Below, piece by piece: positions 43,401 through 53,149 of a stretch of DNA of 64,000 nucleotides. How positions within the stretch are numbered: the first letter of the stretch is position 1; every line of letters starts with the position of its first letter. The notes under the pieces are model-generated. The model was not told where the DNA came from and searched no databases. It saw nothing but the letters and a program-made list of their open reading frames with translations. The position numbers were made by a program, and so were the translations under genes. This DNA is from Siphonodentalium dalli (taxonomy: Eukaryota > Mollusca > Scaphopoda > Gadilida > Siphonodentaliidae): contig CP136067.1 in NCBI GenBank assembly GCA_032622095.1, positions 125,711,030-125,775,029 of the forward strand, in the 5' to 3' direction.

Positions 43401-43790
43401 AAACAACAAATTGAATGGTTCTATGATCATTTCAGCTATGCGCTCGGTGAATCTTGGTCCGCTTATCACATAATCGATAACGCTCACGCCGTTGGAAGTG
43501 AAACTAGAGGATTGTTCACCGAACCGCCCGTTCAATATGATTAATTGGGACTCGTCACATAAATGCATGAGTTTTGAGCCATAATTATTTGAGACGTTAT
43601 CTGGATTGACTCTGATAGCTGTAATTTTGTTAATATTGTATTGCCTGATCAGTTCTGCAGTGCGGTGATTATCATTCAGGGTACCCGTCCGTGCATTGAA
43701 ATCGCCTGCTAGGATAATGTTTTCATAGTTTATTTGTTTTTCAAGAACTGATATGTGCAGGTTTTCCAAAGGGTTCCCCACTAATCGGGA
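40465..43790 (-). mobile_element. 5'-truncated LINE with intact polyprotein frame
   Basis: Minus-strand element from about 43790 (5', truncated inside the endonuclease) to about 40465. It ends on the minus strand in AATTAAATTGAATTGG, similar to the TTGAA tail of the LINE at 16145. The uninterrupted 1031-codon frame is described separately. About 220 bases of 3' UTR follow its stop. Confidence 0.85.
40686..43781 (-). CDS. LINE endonuclease/reverse transcriptase polyprotein, N-terminally truncated
   Basis: Reverse transcribes element RNA at a nicked target in the nucleus. The frame starts at a GTG-like codon only because the copy is truncated; an in-frame stop lies about 12 codons upstream, and the natural start is lost. 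Residues 26-29 (GDFN), 101-105 (VIDYV) and 128-131 (SDVH) are the later motifs of an apurinic-type endonuclease; the earlier motifs are missing. The reverse transcriptase spans about 395-710: NKAPGADSITNEY, NYRKITLLNCLAKLF, QAGFRKGYSTVDH, FIDFSRAFDSVW, GLKQGDNLSP and catalytic YADD at 638-641. A zinc knuckle C961-x2-C964...H973-x4-C978 closes it. No stop or frameshift, so the insertion is young, but the missing 5' part should make it immobile. Clade not assigned; sequence resembles LINEs of the L2/CR1/I assemblage more than L1. Confidence 0.92.
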   Translation of the reverse strand: MGNPLENLHISVLEKQINYENIILAGDFNARTGTLNDNHRTAELIRQYNINKITAIRVNPDNVSNNYGSKLMHLCDESQLIILNGRFGEQSSSFTSNGVSVIDYVISGPRFTERIAEMIIEPFNLLFSDVHSPVTFSCKLNIPLLTTQPITRSAAKSKIKHTAKSTRHRPTIRKWDSRVSESFTRNIDMTAVSELNNMIDHSNKAILTQGEVEEITSKLETVIFQAVTDTNGTIQNVPNKRQPKKSSTPWFSNSCCDTRTRYRKARKIWKKQPNYANHEEMINCRKKYKEAMLTCKLRYNRNISRKLDELRVSSSREFWKLIKNMDNRESQLPTPDVEEFSEYFRTEDATLASENIRDSPHYDFICIDDFSQVNNNALNTEIELQEIHNAAKRLKTNKAPGADSITNEYIIKSLPKLDTLYKNYFNLILDSGTLPREWTVGIIRPLFKRKGDHRDPGNYRKITLLNCLAKLFTSIISERICSFLSANKIQSESQAGFRKGYSTVDHIFSLHTITHLIKATKKKLYCAFIDFSRAFDSVWRIGLWEKIIRYNITGKVLNVIKGMYNNLKLCVSVDNQHSDYFCSNIGLKQGDNLSPILYALYVNDLEQYMSEKGCQGIDVGKLGAFDTGIYAKLFLLIYADDTALMANSSDGLQNALDAFSDYCKAWGLNINASKTKVLIFGRTTPASKKLAFNISNQNLEVVDSYKYLGTHFHKNGNFAKERNMRCLQAKNAMYAALNKMRTNKLSIMTTLELYEKSIIPIMTYGAEIWSHENLRCFEKLELWFLKFLLGLKTSTPSAFVYGETGMFPITLKLKLRALSYWGRILTMECNRMPLILYYVLYSMYLNNKCNNPWIKNIEHTVNKLGMGYIWKDQSLNSLNRFTTNVKKRLEDVFIQEWRGTMSISNKYAFYRIIKINFGRETYISSIYNNLVTAMLRFRSRNHYLPVESGSWVGSDYSDRKCTLCNVELGDEFHVILICPVLQTLRERYIKPYFYRKPNIIKLNELFNSGKGKRTQNLSLFIKRVMPLFRLS

Positions 43791-44091
43791 ATTCTAATCA
43801 GCTTCGTTATCGCTACGCTGAAAATATTGTTGACCAAAATGTCTAATCAACAAGTTGATTGATAATTGGTTGAGCGCATTGTCATCAGCGGTTGGGAAAC
43901 GATAATTGAACAATGAAAAATCGGGATATATCTTTCGGATTTAATCAACACGTTGATTAAAAATTATATGAACAATAACTCTACTTACAACACTAATTTG
44001 ATCTAAACGGTAGTAACATTAACCCATATTTTTTAGGATATAGAACTGCAACAATCAGACGGGGTGAGGTAGCTGATATTACAACTTCGTG
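43791..44091. other. non-coding stretch, no feature recognised
   Basis: Short AT-rich spacer; CAACAAGTTGATTGATAA and CAACACGTTGATTAAAAATT words repeat. Confidence 0.4.
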
Positions 44092-45243
44092 TCGGATTCG
44101 TCATCTCCGGTTTAAACCTGGTCTACCTAAACATCTAGGTTTAAACAGCCGGTTTATACATGGTCCAGCAATAGGGTTTCCATGCCATACGATCGTAATT
44201 TCGTACTTGACTAAGCAGACCACCTCGTTCTGTCGACAGCGAAAATCGATAATGACGAACGAGCATTCATGTGCTTTTATTTGGAATTTGTGAGAAACGC
44301 TCACACCTGTAAAGAGAGTAAAGTGCATGGTCAAATGAGATAATTTATGTTTTGCTTTTTCTAACTCAATAAAAACAACACTTAAATAATTCATCAAAAA
44401 GTTATGTAAATATAAGAACTGAATGTAGTGGCCTGGGTGTGTGTTATTGGGCGATACGGTGTTGTGTTCGTTGGGTGCACATTTAGTAAAAACCGCTTCG
44501 CGAAAAATTCACACAATGTGTTCCAACGACCACAGCGCCGTATCCCCCAATCACACACACGCCCACTACATTCATTCTTAAAGGCCTACTTAATATTCGA
44601 AACACCAGATCACAGTATAAAAAACATATATATATTGGAAAGAGGAAGCTCCAAAACATTGTATTATCAACTTATCCGGTGTAATAAACTGTGAACATGT
44701 TGCTTTTGTTGAGGTACCGACGTGCTTTCGGTGCTTAAGTTTCATCTGGATTGTACTGCAAAGTCTTATTATTTTCAATGGAAGGGGAATAAATCTATAT
44801 CATAGTTTGAACTTTATTAAATTCTGGGAGCCAAACGGGGGAAATGTTTCTATGATCTTAGCTATTTTCTATTACTCTATGGGCACCTTCTGAGACACAA
44901 ATGGTGACGAATTATAGTATTTTAATCATATTTTATGTCATAGATTGTTATTAAAACCGCATATCTAGGGAATATGCATAAACTAATCGGTGACTTGAAA
45001 ATTAAATGTAATACATGTAGCAAGCGCTTGTGCTAATTGGGGGCGTGCCAATAACCATTCCACTGGTCTACTTATTGACCACCTGGTTATTGGGTAGTTT
45101 GATTGCATGCTAATATCACCGAATCAGCTAGCCACTGAATAAACACACCAAACGCCCCCTTAGACCATGTTTGACTGGAACGTCAATGTAGGTTTATATC
45201 AGGTCTAATCCTAGAGGTTTAAACTGTAGATGACGAATTCGGC
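44092..45243. mobile_element. inverted-repeat element with GTTTAAAC-containing ends
   Basis: Left end TCGGATTCGTCATCTCCGG then TTTAAACCTGG; right end mirrored CCAGGTCTAATCCTAGAGG-like blocks then TTTAAACTGTAGATGACGA, ending ATTCGGCC. The ends pair over about 30 bases. A smaller hairpin (44421-44573) is nested inside. No coding capacity. Confidence 0.7.
44421..44573. mobile_element. nested hairpin element
   Basis: GAATGTAGTGGCCTGGGTG at the left pairs with the mirror of CACACGCCCACTACATTC at the right. Arms continue through GGGCGATACGGTGTTGTG and GCGCCGTATCCCCC, with a loop near TTTAGTAAAAACCGCTTCGC. Confidence 0.85.
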
Positions 45244-45444
45244 CCATAAGTTCATCTCATCATTAACGAGTGAACATTTCGGAGACAAAATACATCGGTT
45301 GTTGATTGATTTTACGTTCAATGCTGAGTAGAAAGTTTACTCAACTCGTTGAGTAGATCTAATGTAGTCAACAAATCAATGAACGTTGCTTGGAGGTATA
45401 TTTTCATCGGCTGAAATTGTAGTCAACGAGATTTTCAGTGTAGG

Positions 45445-45730
45445 CGTCTTAGTATGTTGGCCTAATGCGCCATGTACATTACCAAGTTCAACTGAACCCC
45501 CAGAGGCCGGGTATATGCATGCACATGTATCAATTACAACACCGAGCGACCTCCAGCTAACATCGCGACAATCCTGACAAAATTAGATAATCAGAACTCA
45601 ATTTGGAGTCAGTGTTAAAATAGAGAAAAATGTGATGCGCGGGCAGGCATTGGTAAGAACGAGCGTCGTTCGGTATTGATCGTTGTCGGATTTGGGACCG
45701 ATCGTGCTCGGCATACAATGCATGACTGAG
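45445..45730. repeat. diverged direct duplicate, copy 1 (partner 48800-49110)
   Basis: Ordered shared blocks: TTAATGCGCCATG..., TCAATTACAACACC, ACCTCCAGCTAAC, TAGTCAGTGTTA, GATCGTTGTCG and GGGACCGATCGTGC. Identity looks moderate (roughly three-quarters by eye). Nature unknown. Confidence 0.7.
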
Positions 45731-45904
45731 TAGATTTATTAGTTACAGTGGGAACCTACGTCATACATGTAATTTGCTCGAAAATGGCGATAAGATATCA
45801 CTATTTTCCATAAATATCAGCAAGCTATTAGGCGACTGGGCTATTATCCCATTAACTCATCTCGGATACCAAATGTCGAACAGATAAGGGTATTTTGTCG
45901 CTCA

Positions 45905-46025
45905 AATTTCACAACCTCGAAAAATGGTAATCGAAGAAACTTAAACATTTATATCTTTTCAACAATCACACATGATTTATATTGGGACGGGATTCATAGG
46001 GAGATAGCAAAAAAAGTGGTACATG
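45905..46025. repeat. direct duplicate, copy 1 (partner 46949-47075)
   Basis: CACAACCTCGAAAAATGG, ACTTAAACATTTATATC and GGGACGGGATTCATAG recur in the same order about 1045 bases to the right. Both copies are followed at similar distance by a transposed element (46038 and 47162). Confidence 0.85.
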
Positions 46026-46037
46026 GCTGATTCGCTA

Positions 46038-46291
46038 CAAGCCTTGAAATAGTGTGCCTGTCATTTGCAGAATGAGGTCCCCAGAGGGTGAATTTAGTGA
46101 TGCTAGCCCGCTATGCGGGGTAGCATCACCAAATTCACCCTCTGGGGACCTCATTCTGCTTGCACCTCAGCAGAATGAGGTCCCCAGAGGGTGAATTTGG
46201 TGATGCTAGCCCGCTATGCGGGGTAGCATCACTAAATTCACCCTCTGGGGACCTTATTCTGCAAATGACAGGCACACTATTTCAAGGCTTG
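46038..46291. mobile_element. MITE family A, compact double hairpin
   Basis: Perfectly terminal CAAGCCTTGAAATAGTG and CACTATTTCAAGGCTTG. Two palindromes in tandem (46067-46160 and 46168-46262) each read GCAGAATGAGGTCCCCAGAG...GGGGACCTCATTCTGC with a TAGCCCGCTATGCGGGGTA centre. They are joined by only GCTTGCACCTC. The best-preserved copy of this family. Confidence 0.95.
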
Positions 46292-46334
46292 ATTGGCTAT
46301 ATACATGTATCGTTTTTTGTTCAGGTAAAGATGC

Positions 46335-46815
46335 ATCAATCGGATTAAACGCCTCTAAATTACTATTTCGTCGGCTTTTGTGGTACAAAATATTTATTTG
46401 AGTCGTGGAACCCACCCATCAATGCTCAAAATTATTAGATATCGAATTGTTTTTTTTTAAATCTGTTGATTTTCACCACTTCGACTATTTGGTGGCCTGG
46501 TAAATAGTCAAATGGTATTCGTCCAGAGATATATGGACATGCATGCATGCCCAGACGCCGTGGAAATATGTTTGTTTACATTTGTGATGACATGTGTGGG
46601 GAATTCCACTAACACATATGGGCATTCCATATATGGAAGTTGCAAACCACACTCGCTCGTTGCACAAATCATAACAAAAACGATATTATATTACTTTTTG
46701 GACAAATATGATATCGTAGTGAGTATTTATTGGTAATACACTAATTTGGATAACTAAATCGGTTTTTGGTGAAATTCTGTTCTTGTTGTAACTGGATGAT
46801 ATGGGAACTGTAACA
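46335..46815. mobile_element. MITE family E, copy 3 (degraded)
   Basis: Conserved blocks AAATTACTATTTCGTCGGC, GTGGAACCCACCCATCAA and TTGTTGTAACTGGATGATATG in family order. The right end is lost. Confidence 0.75.
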
Positions 46816-46948
46816 GAATGATGTTTCCATGGACTCTGTTCCTTCACTCGAATCTTTCAAATAATTAAAGGTTACTAAAACCTAGAGACTATCAAACTTC
46901 GATAGTCAGATTATTGTAAAGTACAGTGTGTACTCAGACTGAGTATTC
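46816..46948. other. short spacer
   Basis: Contains a small inverted repeat (GATAGT...ACTATC); no gene. Confidence 0.35.
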
Positions 46949-47075
46949 AAAGTTCACAACCTCGAAAAATGGTAACTGAAGAAACTTGAACATTTATATC
47001 TTTTCAACAATCACACATGTATTTATATGCACAGGGACGGGATTCATAGTGAGATTGCAACACCATGATAACCAG
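46949..47075. repeat. direct duplicate, copy 2
   Basis: Matches 45905-46025 with a few substitutions and a small insertion (TATGCACA). Confidence 0.85.
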
Positions 47076-47161
47076 CTCATTCGCTATCGGGTTTGGTTCA
47101 GTTATGTATATATGCGAATAAAACGATGTATATATAATCACTTCGATATGAGGCATCTTGC

Positions 47162-48065
47162 TATATGGGGCGCCATCCCTGCAAATATACTTTTTCGGAG
47201 ATATCACCTTGGATCCAAGCAGATATCTACTCGCATTATGGAGATATCTCCTCGGTTTCAAGGAGATATCTGCTTGGAATATGGAGATATCTCCTCGGAA
47301 ATATTTTCAAGGAGATATCTCCTTGAAACCGAGGAGATATCTCCATAATGCGAGCAGATATCTGCTCGCATTATAGAGATATCTCCTTGAAATATGTTCA
47401 AGGAGATATCTCCTTGGATCCAAGCATATATCTGCTCGGATTATGGAGATATCTGCTTGAAAAATATTTCAAGGAGATATATCCATATTCCGAGCAGATA
47501 TCTGCTTGGATGTATTTCGATCACAGTAAGTATATGTACTGAGAAATCATTAATATTTCATGGCCGCGGTTTTCCAAGGAGATATCTCCATAATCCAAGC
47601 AGATATCTGCTTGGAATATTTTCTAGGTGATATCTGCTTGGAATATGGAGATATCTCCTTGGGACCAAGGAGATATCTCGTTGAAAACTATTTTAAGGAG
47701 ATATCTCCATAATCCGAGCAGATATCTGCTTTGATCCAAGGCGATATCTCCTTGGATCCGAGAAGATATCTGCTTGGATTATGGAGATATCTCCTCGGTT
47801 TCAAGGAGATATCTCGTTGGAAATATTTCAAGCAGATATCTCGTAGTTGCGAGGGGATATCTCCTAGGATCCAAGGAGATATCTCCATAATCCAAGCATA
47901 TATCTGCTTGGATCCAAGGAGATATCTCCATAATGGACCATATTCCAAGCAGATATCTGCTAGGAATTGCAATTCCAAGGAGATATCTCCTCGAAACCGA
48001 GGAGATATCTCCGAATTACGAGGAGATATCTCCGAAAACGAATATTTGCAGGGATGGCGCCCCAT
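47162..48065. mobile_element. 904-bp element filled with GATATC palindromes, 7-bp target duplication
   Basis: Ends are ATATGGGGCGCCATCCC and its complement GGGATGGCGCCCCAT, extending through TGCAAATAT, so terminal repeats are about 25 bases. They are flanked by ATCTTGC at 47155-47161 and 48066-48072. The interior is some 35-40 units of about 21-28 bases built on AGATATCT, with flanks CAAGG, CCTTGG and GGATCC. Each unit is itself nearly palindromic (CAAGGAGATATCTCCTTG). No coding capacity: all frames are low-complexity repeat peptides. Confidence 0.88.
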
Positions 48066-48072
48066 ATCTTGC

Positions 48073-48435
48073 CGCCATTTTCGAGCAAATGATGACCTAT
48101 ATAAGGTTCCCCGCCTTGGAATCAAATTCGTTATCGGTATACATGGACGACTTTGGTTGGCCTATGATGCACCATGAACAAAACCAATATGAACCGAACC
48201 ACCGGGGGCCTATATAATAAGTTAGATATAGACTATATAAATAATGATGGGTATTCAGACTGTAAATAGTTGCAGGCTGGTAAATAGCTGCTGTCTGCAC
48301 GAAAAATCATTCACTGGGTAGAGATCAGAGTTGTCGATATTGCGTATTTTCTTTGTTCATTTGGAGGGACATTTAGAGCCTAATATGACATGTATGTAAA
48401 TGGTTAAGTCAACTGGGACTGTTATTGCCCATTGG
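48073..48435. other. non-coding stretch, no feature recognised
   Basis: No supported gene or repeat copy. Confidence 0.4.
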
Positions 48436-48510
48436 CAAGCCTTGATATAGCGTGTCAGCAGAATGAGGTCCACAGAGGGTGAATTTGGTGATGCTAGCCC
48501 GGTATGCGAA
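48436..48510. mobile_element. MITE family A, left half only
   Basis: CAAGCCTTGATATAGCG through GCAGAATGAGGTCCACAG to GATGCTAGCCCGGTATGCG, then it breaks off at the hairpin centre. Confidence 0.8.
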
Positions 48511-48799
48511 TTTCTTTTGACGGTCGTCTCATGCTGCACAAATATGTTTTTGTAGTTGATGTGTGGTGGGATATTGTCGATCTAGTTTTCAATGCCTCTC
48601 GAAAAATGTATTTGTATAGAGGCACTGTGGGGAAAAAGATGGGTGGATTGTAGCCTTTAGGTGAACAGCCGATAGCATTTGAAGTATCGTATATAGCAGA
48701 ATCGATGTACTCACTTCTATGTGAGCGATCTTGCCGCCAGTTTGGGTCAAACGTAGATGTATGTTCTCGGCCATGGAATCAGCTTCGTTATATTTATAT
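48511..48799. other. non-coding stretch, no feature recognised
   Basis: No supported gene. Confidence 0.35.
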
Positions 48800-49110
48800 A
48801 TACTTATGTTGGTTTAATGCGCCATGAACATCACCAATTTCAACTGAATGACGTTGGGCTCACATGTATATATACCAGGCTGAATATAGGCTACATATCT
48901 AAATGGTTGTACATGTGTCAATTACAACACCCATCGCAACCTCCAGCTAACACCGTGACACTACCGGCTAAATTAAATAATCAAAACTCCATTTGTAGTC
49001 AGTGTTATAATAGAAAAAAGGCGATATGCGGAACAATCGAGCGTCGCTCATTATTGATCGTTGTCGAGGTTGGGACCGATCGTGCCCGGAATAAAACGGC
49101 TTAGAAGAAT
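48800..49110. repeat. diverged direct duplicate, copy 2
   Basis: Partner of 45445-45730, with a ~60-bp insertion near 48860-48915. Confidence 0.7.
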
Positions 49111-49741
49111 GGTTAGTTACAGTGGTACGACAGCCTATTATTCTCTCATCAATCCTCATTCAGAAAGTCTCTATGTTCGATAAGGCAGTGATACCGGATT
49201 AGATTGTGTTTCCGCATTCCGCTGTGGTGTCAGGATTTCTCCGATACATGGGCTCCAGATAGGGGGCTGTAGGGTCCCAGGATCTACCGGGTCGACCTTG
49301 TTTTTTTTTGTGGAAAATAAATAGAACTAAAAGTCGTAAATCATTGATTTTTGAGGCGACAAGCAAAATATTGTCATAATTATTTAACGTACAAAAACGA
49401 AAGATTACACCCCTGTGACCGGGTAGGTTATTGTGGAAGACCGGGTCATAGCGATATCAGCCAAAAAAATTCTCGTTTTTCACACCCCTCTTTGTACACC
49501 ACTGAAAAGCAATATCCCAGACATTCAATAATTTATTTTCCTCGGTACGCTGATCGTTCATTGGGATTTCCAACTTCAGCGCGGGGGGGGGATTTTTTTC
49601 CCGGGCACGAATGCCGGTGTGGGTGGGTGGTCGATGGGACCAACAAACAATTTTTTTCCGCAACTCAAAATGTTTTTACTTGCAAGTCTTTTTGACTGTT
49701 TTTTCAATGAGTTTGGCTTAAAACACCTTAGCATGTCAATA
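49111..49741. other. non-coding stretch, no feature recognised
   Basis: Short unrelated frames; a G-run at 49583-49592 and GGTGTGGGTGGGTGG at 49616. No supported gene. Confidence 0.4.
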
Positions 49742-50167
49742 TTAAAGGTACCCAATCCTATCAGAAGCTCCTAAATTACTATTTATTTGGCTTCGGGCAG
49801 TAAAAAATATTTTATTGGAGTCGAGGAACCCATCCATCAAAGCTCAGAGTGATCAGATATCGATTTTTGAAGTTTGTTATTTCTCTAGATGTGTAATAAT
49901 ATGTGGTCCAGAAACACGTGGTCAAACGGAGGGTCTCGGACATGCGGATGAAGATCAAATTTCGAGATACTTTAGTGATATACCGCCATATTTTGTGGAA
50001 CAAAATGTTGACAAATAATAAGTTTTGGGAAATATGATTGACAGTGGTTATCATTATCTTGTTGCAATAAATCGATTCTGATAACTAACGCGTATTTTGA
50101 AGAAATGTTGTAATTTGCTGTATCTTGATGGTATGGGGGACCGTCTGATCGGATTGAGTAGCTTTAA
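49742..50167. mobile_element. MITE family E, copy 4 (best preserved)
   Basis: TTAAAGGTACCCAATCCTAT to its mirror ATCGGATTGAGTAGCTTTAA; interior GAGTCGAGGAACCCATCCAT, AGTGATCAGATATCG and GATGGTATGGGGGACCGTC. Both ends carry TTAA. Confidence 0.9.
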
Positions 50168-50559
50168 CATAAATGAAAAAATTCATGATACTCAGACAAA
50201 CAGTATAGCCTGTTGCCCATGCTAATGGATTGAATTTTGAAATCCAAGATGGCCGCCATGTTTTTTTGGCCGAATGACCCCAAAATGACTCGTTCCTATT
50301 TACATGTCAATGTTAACATCCATGACAAATAGTATGCACATAAATTCATATACATCTGTTTACAGTGAATTCCCCCCCGCAAATCTCTGTTTTAGTGTTA
50401 AAAGGTGGGGGTGGGTGGGTGTCCAAAAATGGTCTAGGAAAACACTGCCGAAAACGGAAACAAATTTGGACGCGGGGGTGGGTGGGTCCCAACAAGGATC
50501 GAAACGAAAAAATTAGCATACGTGCCTGAATTTTTTTTCCGACCCTCCTCCCCGACTTC
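50168..50559. other. G-rich non-coding stretch
   Basis: Two GGGGGTGGGTGGGT blocks (50406 and 50474) flank GTCTAGGAAAACACTG. Potential four-stranded DNA; otherwise nothing recognised. CAAGATGGCCGCCAT at 50247 is a YY1-like word. Confidence 0.4.
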
Positions 50560-51690
50560 AATGCAACTATTTTTATGTGTAACTACTCGTCCAACGGACA
50601 ATGGCAACCTGTAACTACATTTGTGTGGAACTACTCTCCCAGGGGTTATCATTAACATTTAACTACATGTATGTGTGTAACTACTCGTCCAACGGACAAT
50701 GGCAACCTGTAACTACAGTTGTTTGGAACTACTCGCCCCGGTGATAACATTAACATTTAACTACATGTGTGCATGTGTGTAATTACTAGTCCAACGGACA
50801 ATGGCAACCTGTAACTACAGTTGTGTGGAACTACTCGCCCCGGTGATAACATTAACATTTAACTACATGTGTGCATGTGTGTAACTACTCGTCCAACGGA
50901 CAATGGCAACCTGTAACTACATTTGTGTGGAACTACTCTCCCCGGTGATAACATTAACATTTAACTACATGTATGTATGTAACTACTCTCCCCGGGGTTA
51001 TCATTAACCTTTAACTACATGTATGTGTGTAACTACTCTCCCCGGGGTTATCATTAACCTTTAACTACATGTATGTGTGTAACTACTCTCCCCGGGGTTA
51101 TCATTAACCTTTAACTACATGTATGTGTGTAACTACTCGTCCAACGGACAATGGAAACCTGTAGCTACATTTGTGTGGAACTACTCGACCCGGTGATAAC
51201 ATCAACATTTAACTACACGTGTGCATGTGTGCAACTACTCGTCCAACGGACAATGGGAACCTGTAACTACATTTGTGTGGAACTACTCGCCCCGGTGATA
51301 ACATTAACCTTTAACCACATGTATGTGTGTAACTACTCGTCCAACGGACAATGGCAACCCGTAACTACAGTTGTGTGGAACTACTCGACCCGGTGATAAC
51401 ATTAACCTTTAACTACATGTATGTGTGTAACTACTCGTCCAACGGACAATGGCAACCTGTAACTACATTTGTGTGGAACTACTCGCCCCGGTGATAACTT
51501 TAACCTTTAACTACATGTATGTGTGTAACTACTCGTCCACCAGACTACGATAACTTTTAACAATTTTGTGTGTAACTACTCATCCAACGGACTACACTAA
51601 CCTTTAACTACATTTGTGTGTAACTACTCGTCCAGCGGGAGACAATAACCTTGCAACTACATGGGTGTCTAACTACTCTCTATAATTAAT
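50560..51690. repeat. two-part minisatellite (~48-bp monomers in ~96-bp dimers)
   Basis: Alternating monomers: type 1 GTAACTACTCGTCCAACGGA + CAATGGCAACCTGTAACTAC and type 2 GGAACTACTCGCCCCGGTG + ATAACATTAACATTTAACTAC. Dimers repeat about eight times. In the middle (50970-51120) only a type-2-like monomer (CTCTCCCCGGGGTTATCATT) is repeated three times. The right edge decays after 51530. Confidence 0.92.
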
Positions 51691-52250
51691 AGATACATGT
51701 ATATGCCTTATACTGTTATCGGGTGTTTAAACATTTACATAACTGTTGAATAACCAGCCGTTTTACTATCTTTACTATTTTTGTTGGCATACAGATAGCC
51801 GTGGGTTCATTACTTCCGGTTGTCAGTCGACCTATCACGCTGGCTTTTTATCTGCCTGCTCGATAGGCCGGTGTGGCGTTGTGTACTATTACCTAAGTTA
51901 TCAGGTCTGACATTACCTTTGCCATATATATTGGCATAAAACATAAAACAACTTCAGAACAACAATGGTTCCCATAATACTCAAATTAAATTAATTTGAA
52001 ACACCAAAATGGCAAATGTTCACAATTTTGTGTAATTCGGTGGTCCATCGCGAAAAAACACAAAAATGGTCCATCATTTTACGTTGAAAACGAGTACAGA
52101 AGCTCATTAATTAGAACGCTCTTTATGATATATACCGGGACGAGTGTATGGGCGCTCTTTATAAGAGACAATCAGGCCGACAAGATTTCAAAAGATTTTA
52201 AAACATCCTCCTTTGAGAGTTGATATCTGGACATCATCACATCATATTAC
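51691..52250. other. non-coding stretch, no feature recognised
   Basis: A 75-codon frame (51996-52223) has no motif. Confidence 0.4.
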
Positions 52251-52620
52251 AGACATGTTATGGACTTGTTCGGGTGCGTGAAATTTATAAGTTAGTACTC
52301 AGGCGCTATGCCAATATGGGGAATGTATAGCATTTTACTAACATCGCCAAAAGTTCAAAGAAATCAACCATACCACTCCATAGAAAACATCGTCGGAACT
52401 GCGCCCAATTGTAAATATTTACATCTCGACCCGGGACGCAACTATCGGCGATAATCTAACACAAATAATTTCGCCATCGAGAGCCATTGCATTTAATTAA
52501 TATATAAGAATGACAATGTGTGTCGTGTATCGTGAATTTGGATTGATATTAGTAACAAATAACTACTTTGAGCAAGATTATTCTCAATATCTATTTGATC
52601 ACCCAACCGGAGTGTTTCAC
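52251..52620. repeat. ~365-bp repeat, copy 1 (inverted partner 62401-62765)
   Basis: From GACATGTTATGGACTTGTTC to CCGGAGTGTTTCAC. The reverse complement of 62401-62765 shares GACTTGTTCGGGTGCGTGAAA-type words, TAGCATTTTACTAACATC, ATAGAAAACAT and GAGTGTTTCAC in order. Probably an interspersed MITE-like family; ends not fully mirrored. Confidence 0.85.
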
Positions 52621-53149
52621 GTGGGTGCATGGGTCGATATAATTAATTTCTGGTATAGAAAACGTTTAACAGATGCATGAAGGTTTATGGTGTCAATTAT
52701 ACATTTGGACAGGTCATATTTTTATCCCATGCATATATTCCATTTTGCATTTTTCCTCTGTACATCTGTAGAAACCAAATATGACATAATACATGTATAC
52801 TTACACCTGTAGTATTTGTCTCCTACATTGTCCTCGATTCTGATTGGACAATTCCTAGCAACCCCTTAGTTACTTGTTGCTTGTATTTCTCGATACAGGT
52901 GCATGTAAATAAGTGGACGAGTCACCGACATAAGCATTCGGGAAGGGTTAACATTCGCGCGAGTCCATTTTCCCCGGGGGAATTTACCTAGAATGTTTAT
53001 GGTGTGTCCTTGGTTACCAATCATTTCTCTGCTAATTGAAAGGGTTCGCTTAAAAGTTAAAACTGATTGCTTTGTTGCATTTTTGATAATAAAAGATGCC
53101 AAACAATAATTTACTTCGCGAATTTATACATTATGTTATTCGTCCACTT
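52621..53149. other. non-coding stretch, no feature recognised
   Basis: No supported gene; a minus-strand 78-codon frame has no motif. Confidence 0.35.

Noticed and set aside
47004-48177. Numerous 60-148-residue frames with ISPR/YLLG motifs
   Set aside because: All are translations of the GATATC palindrome units.
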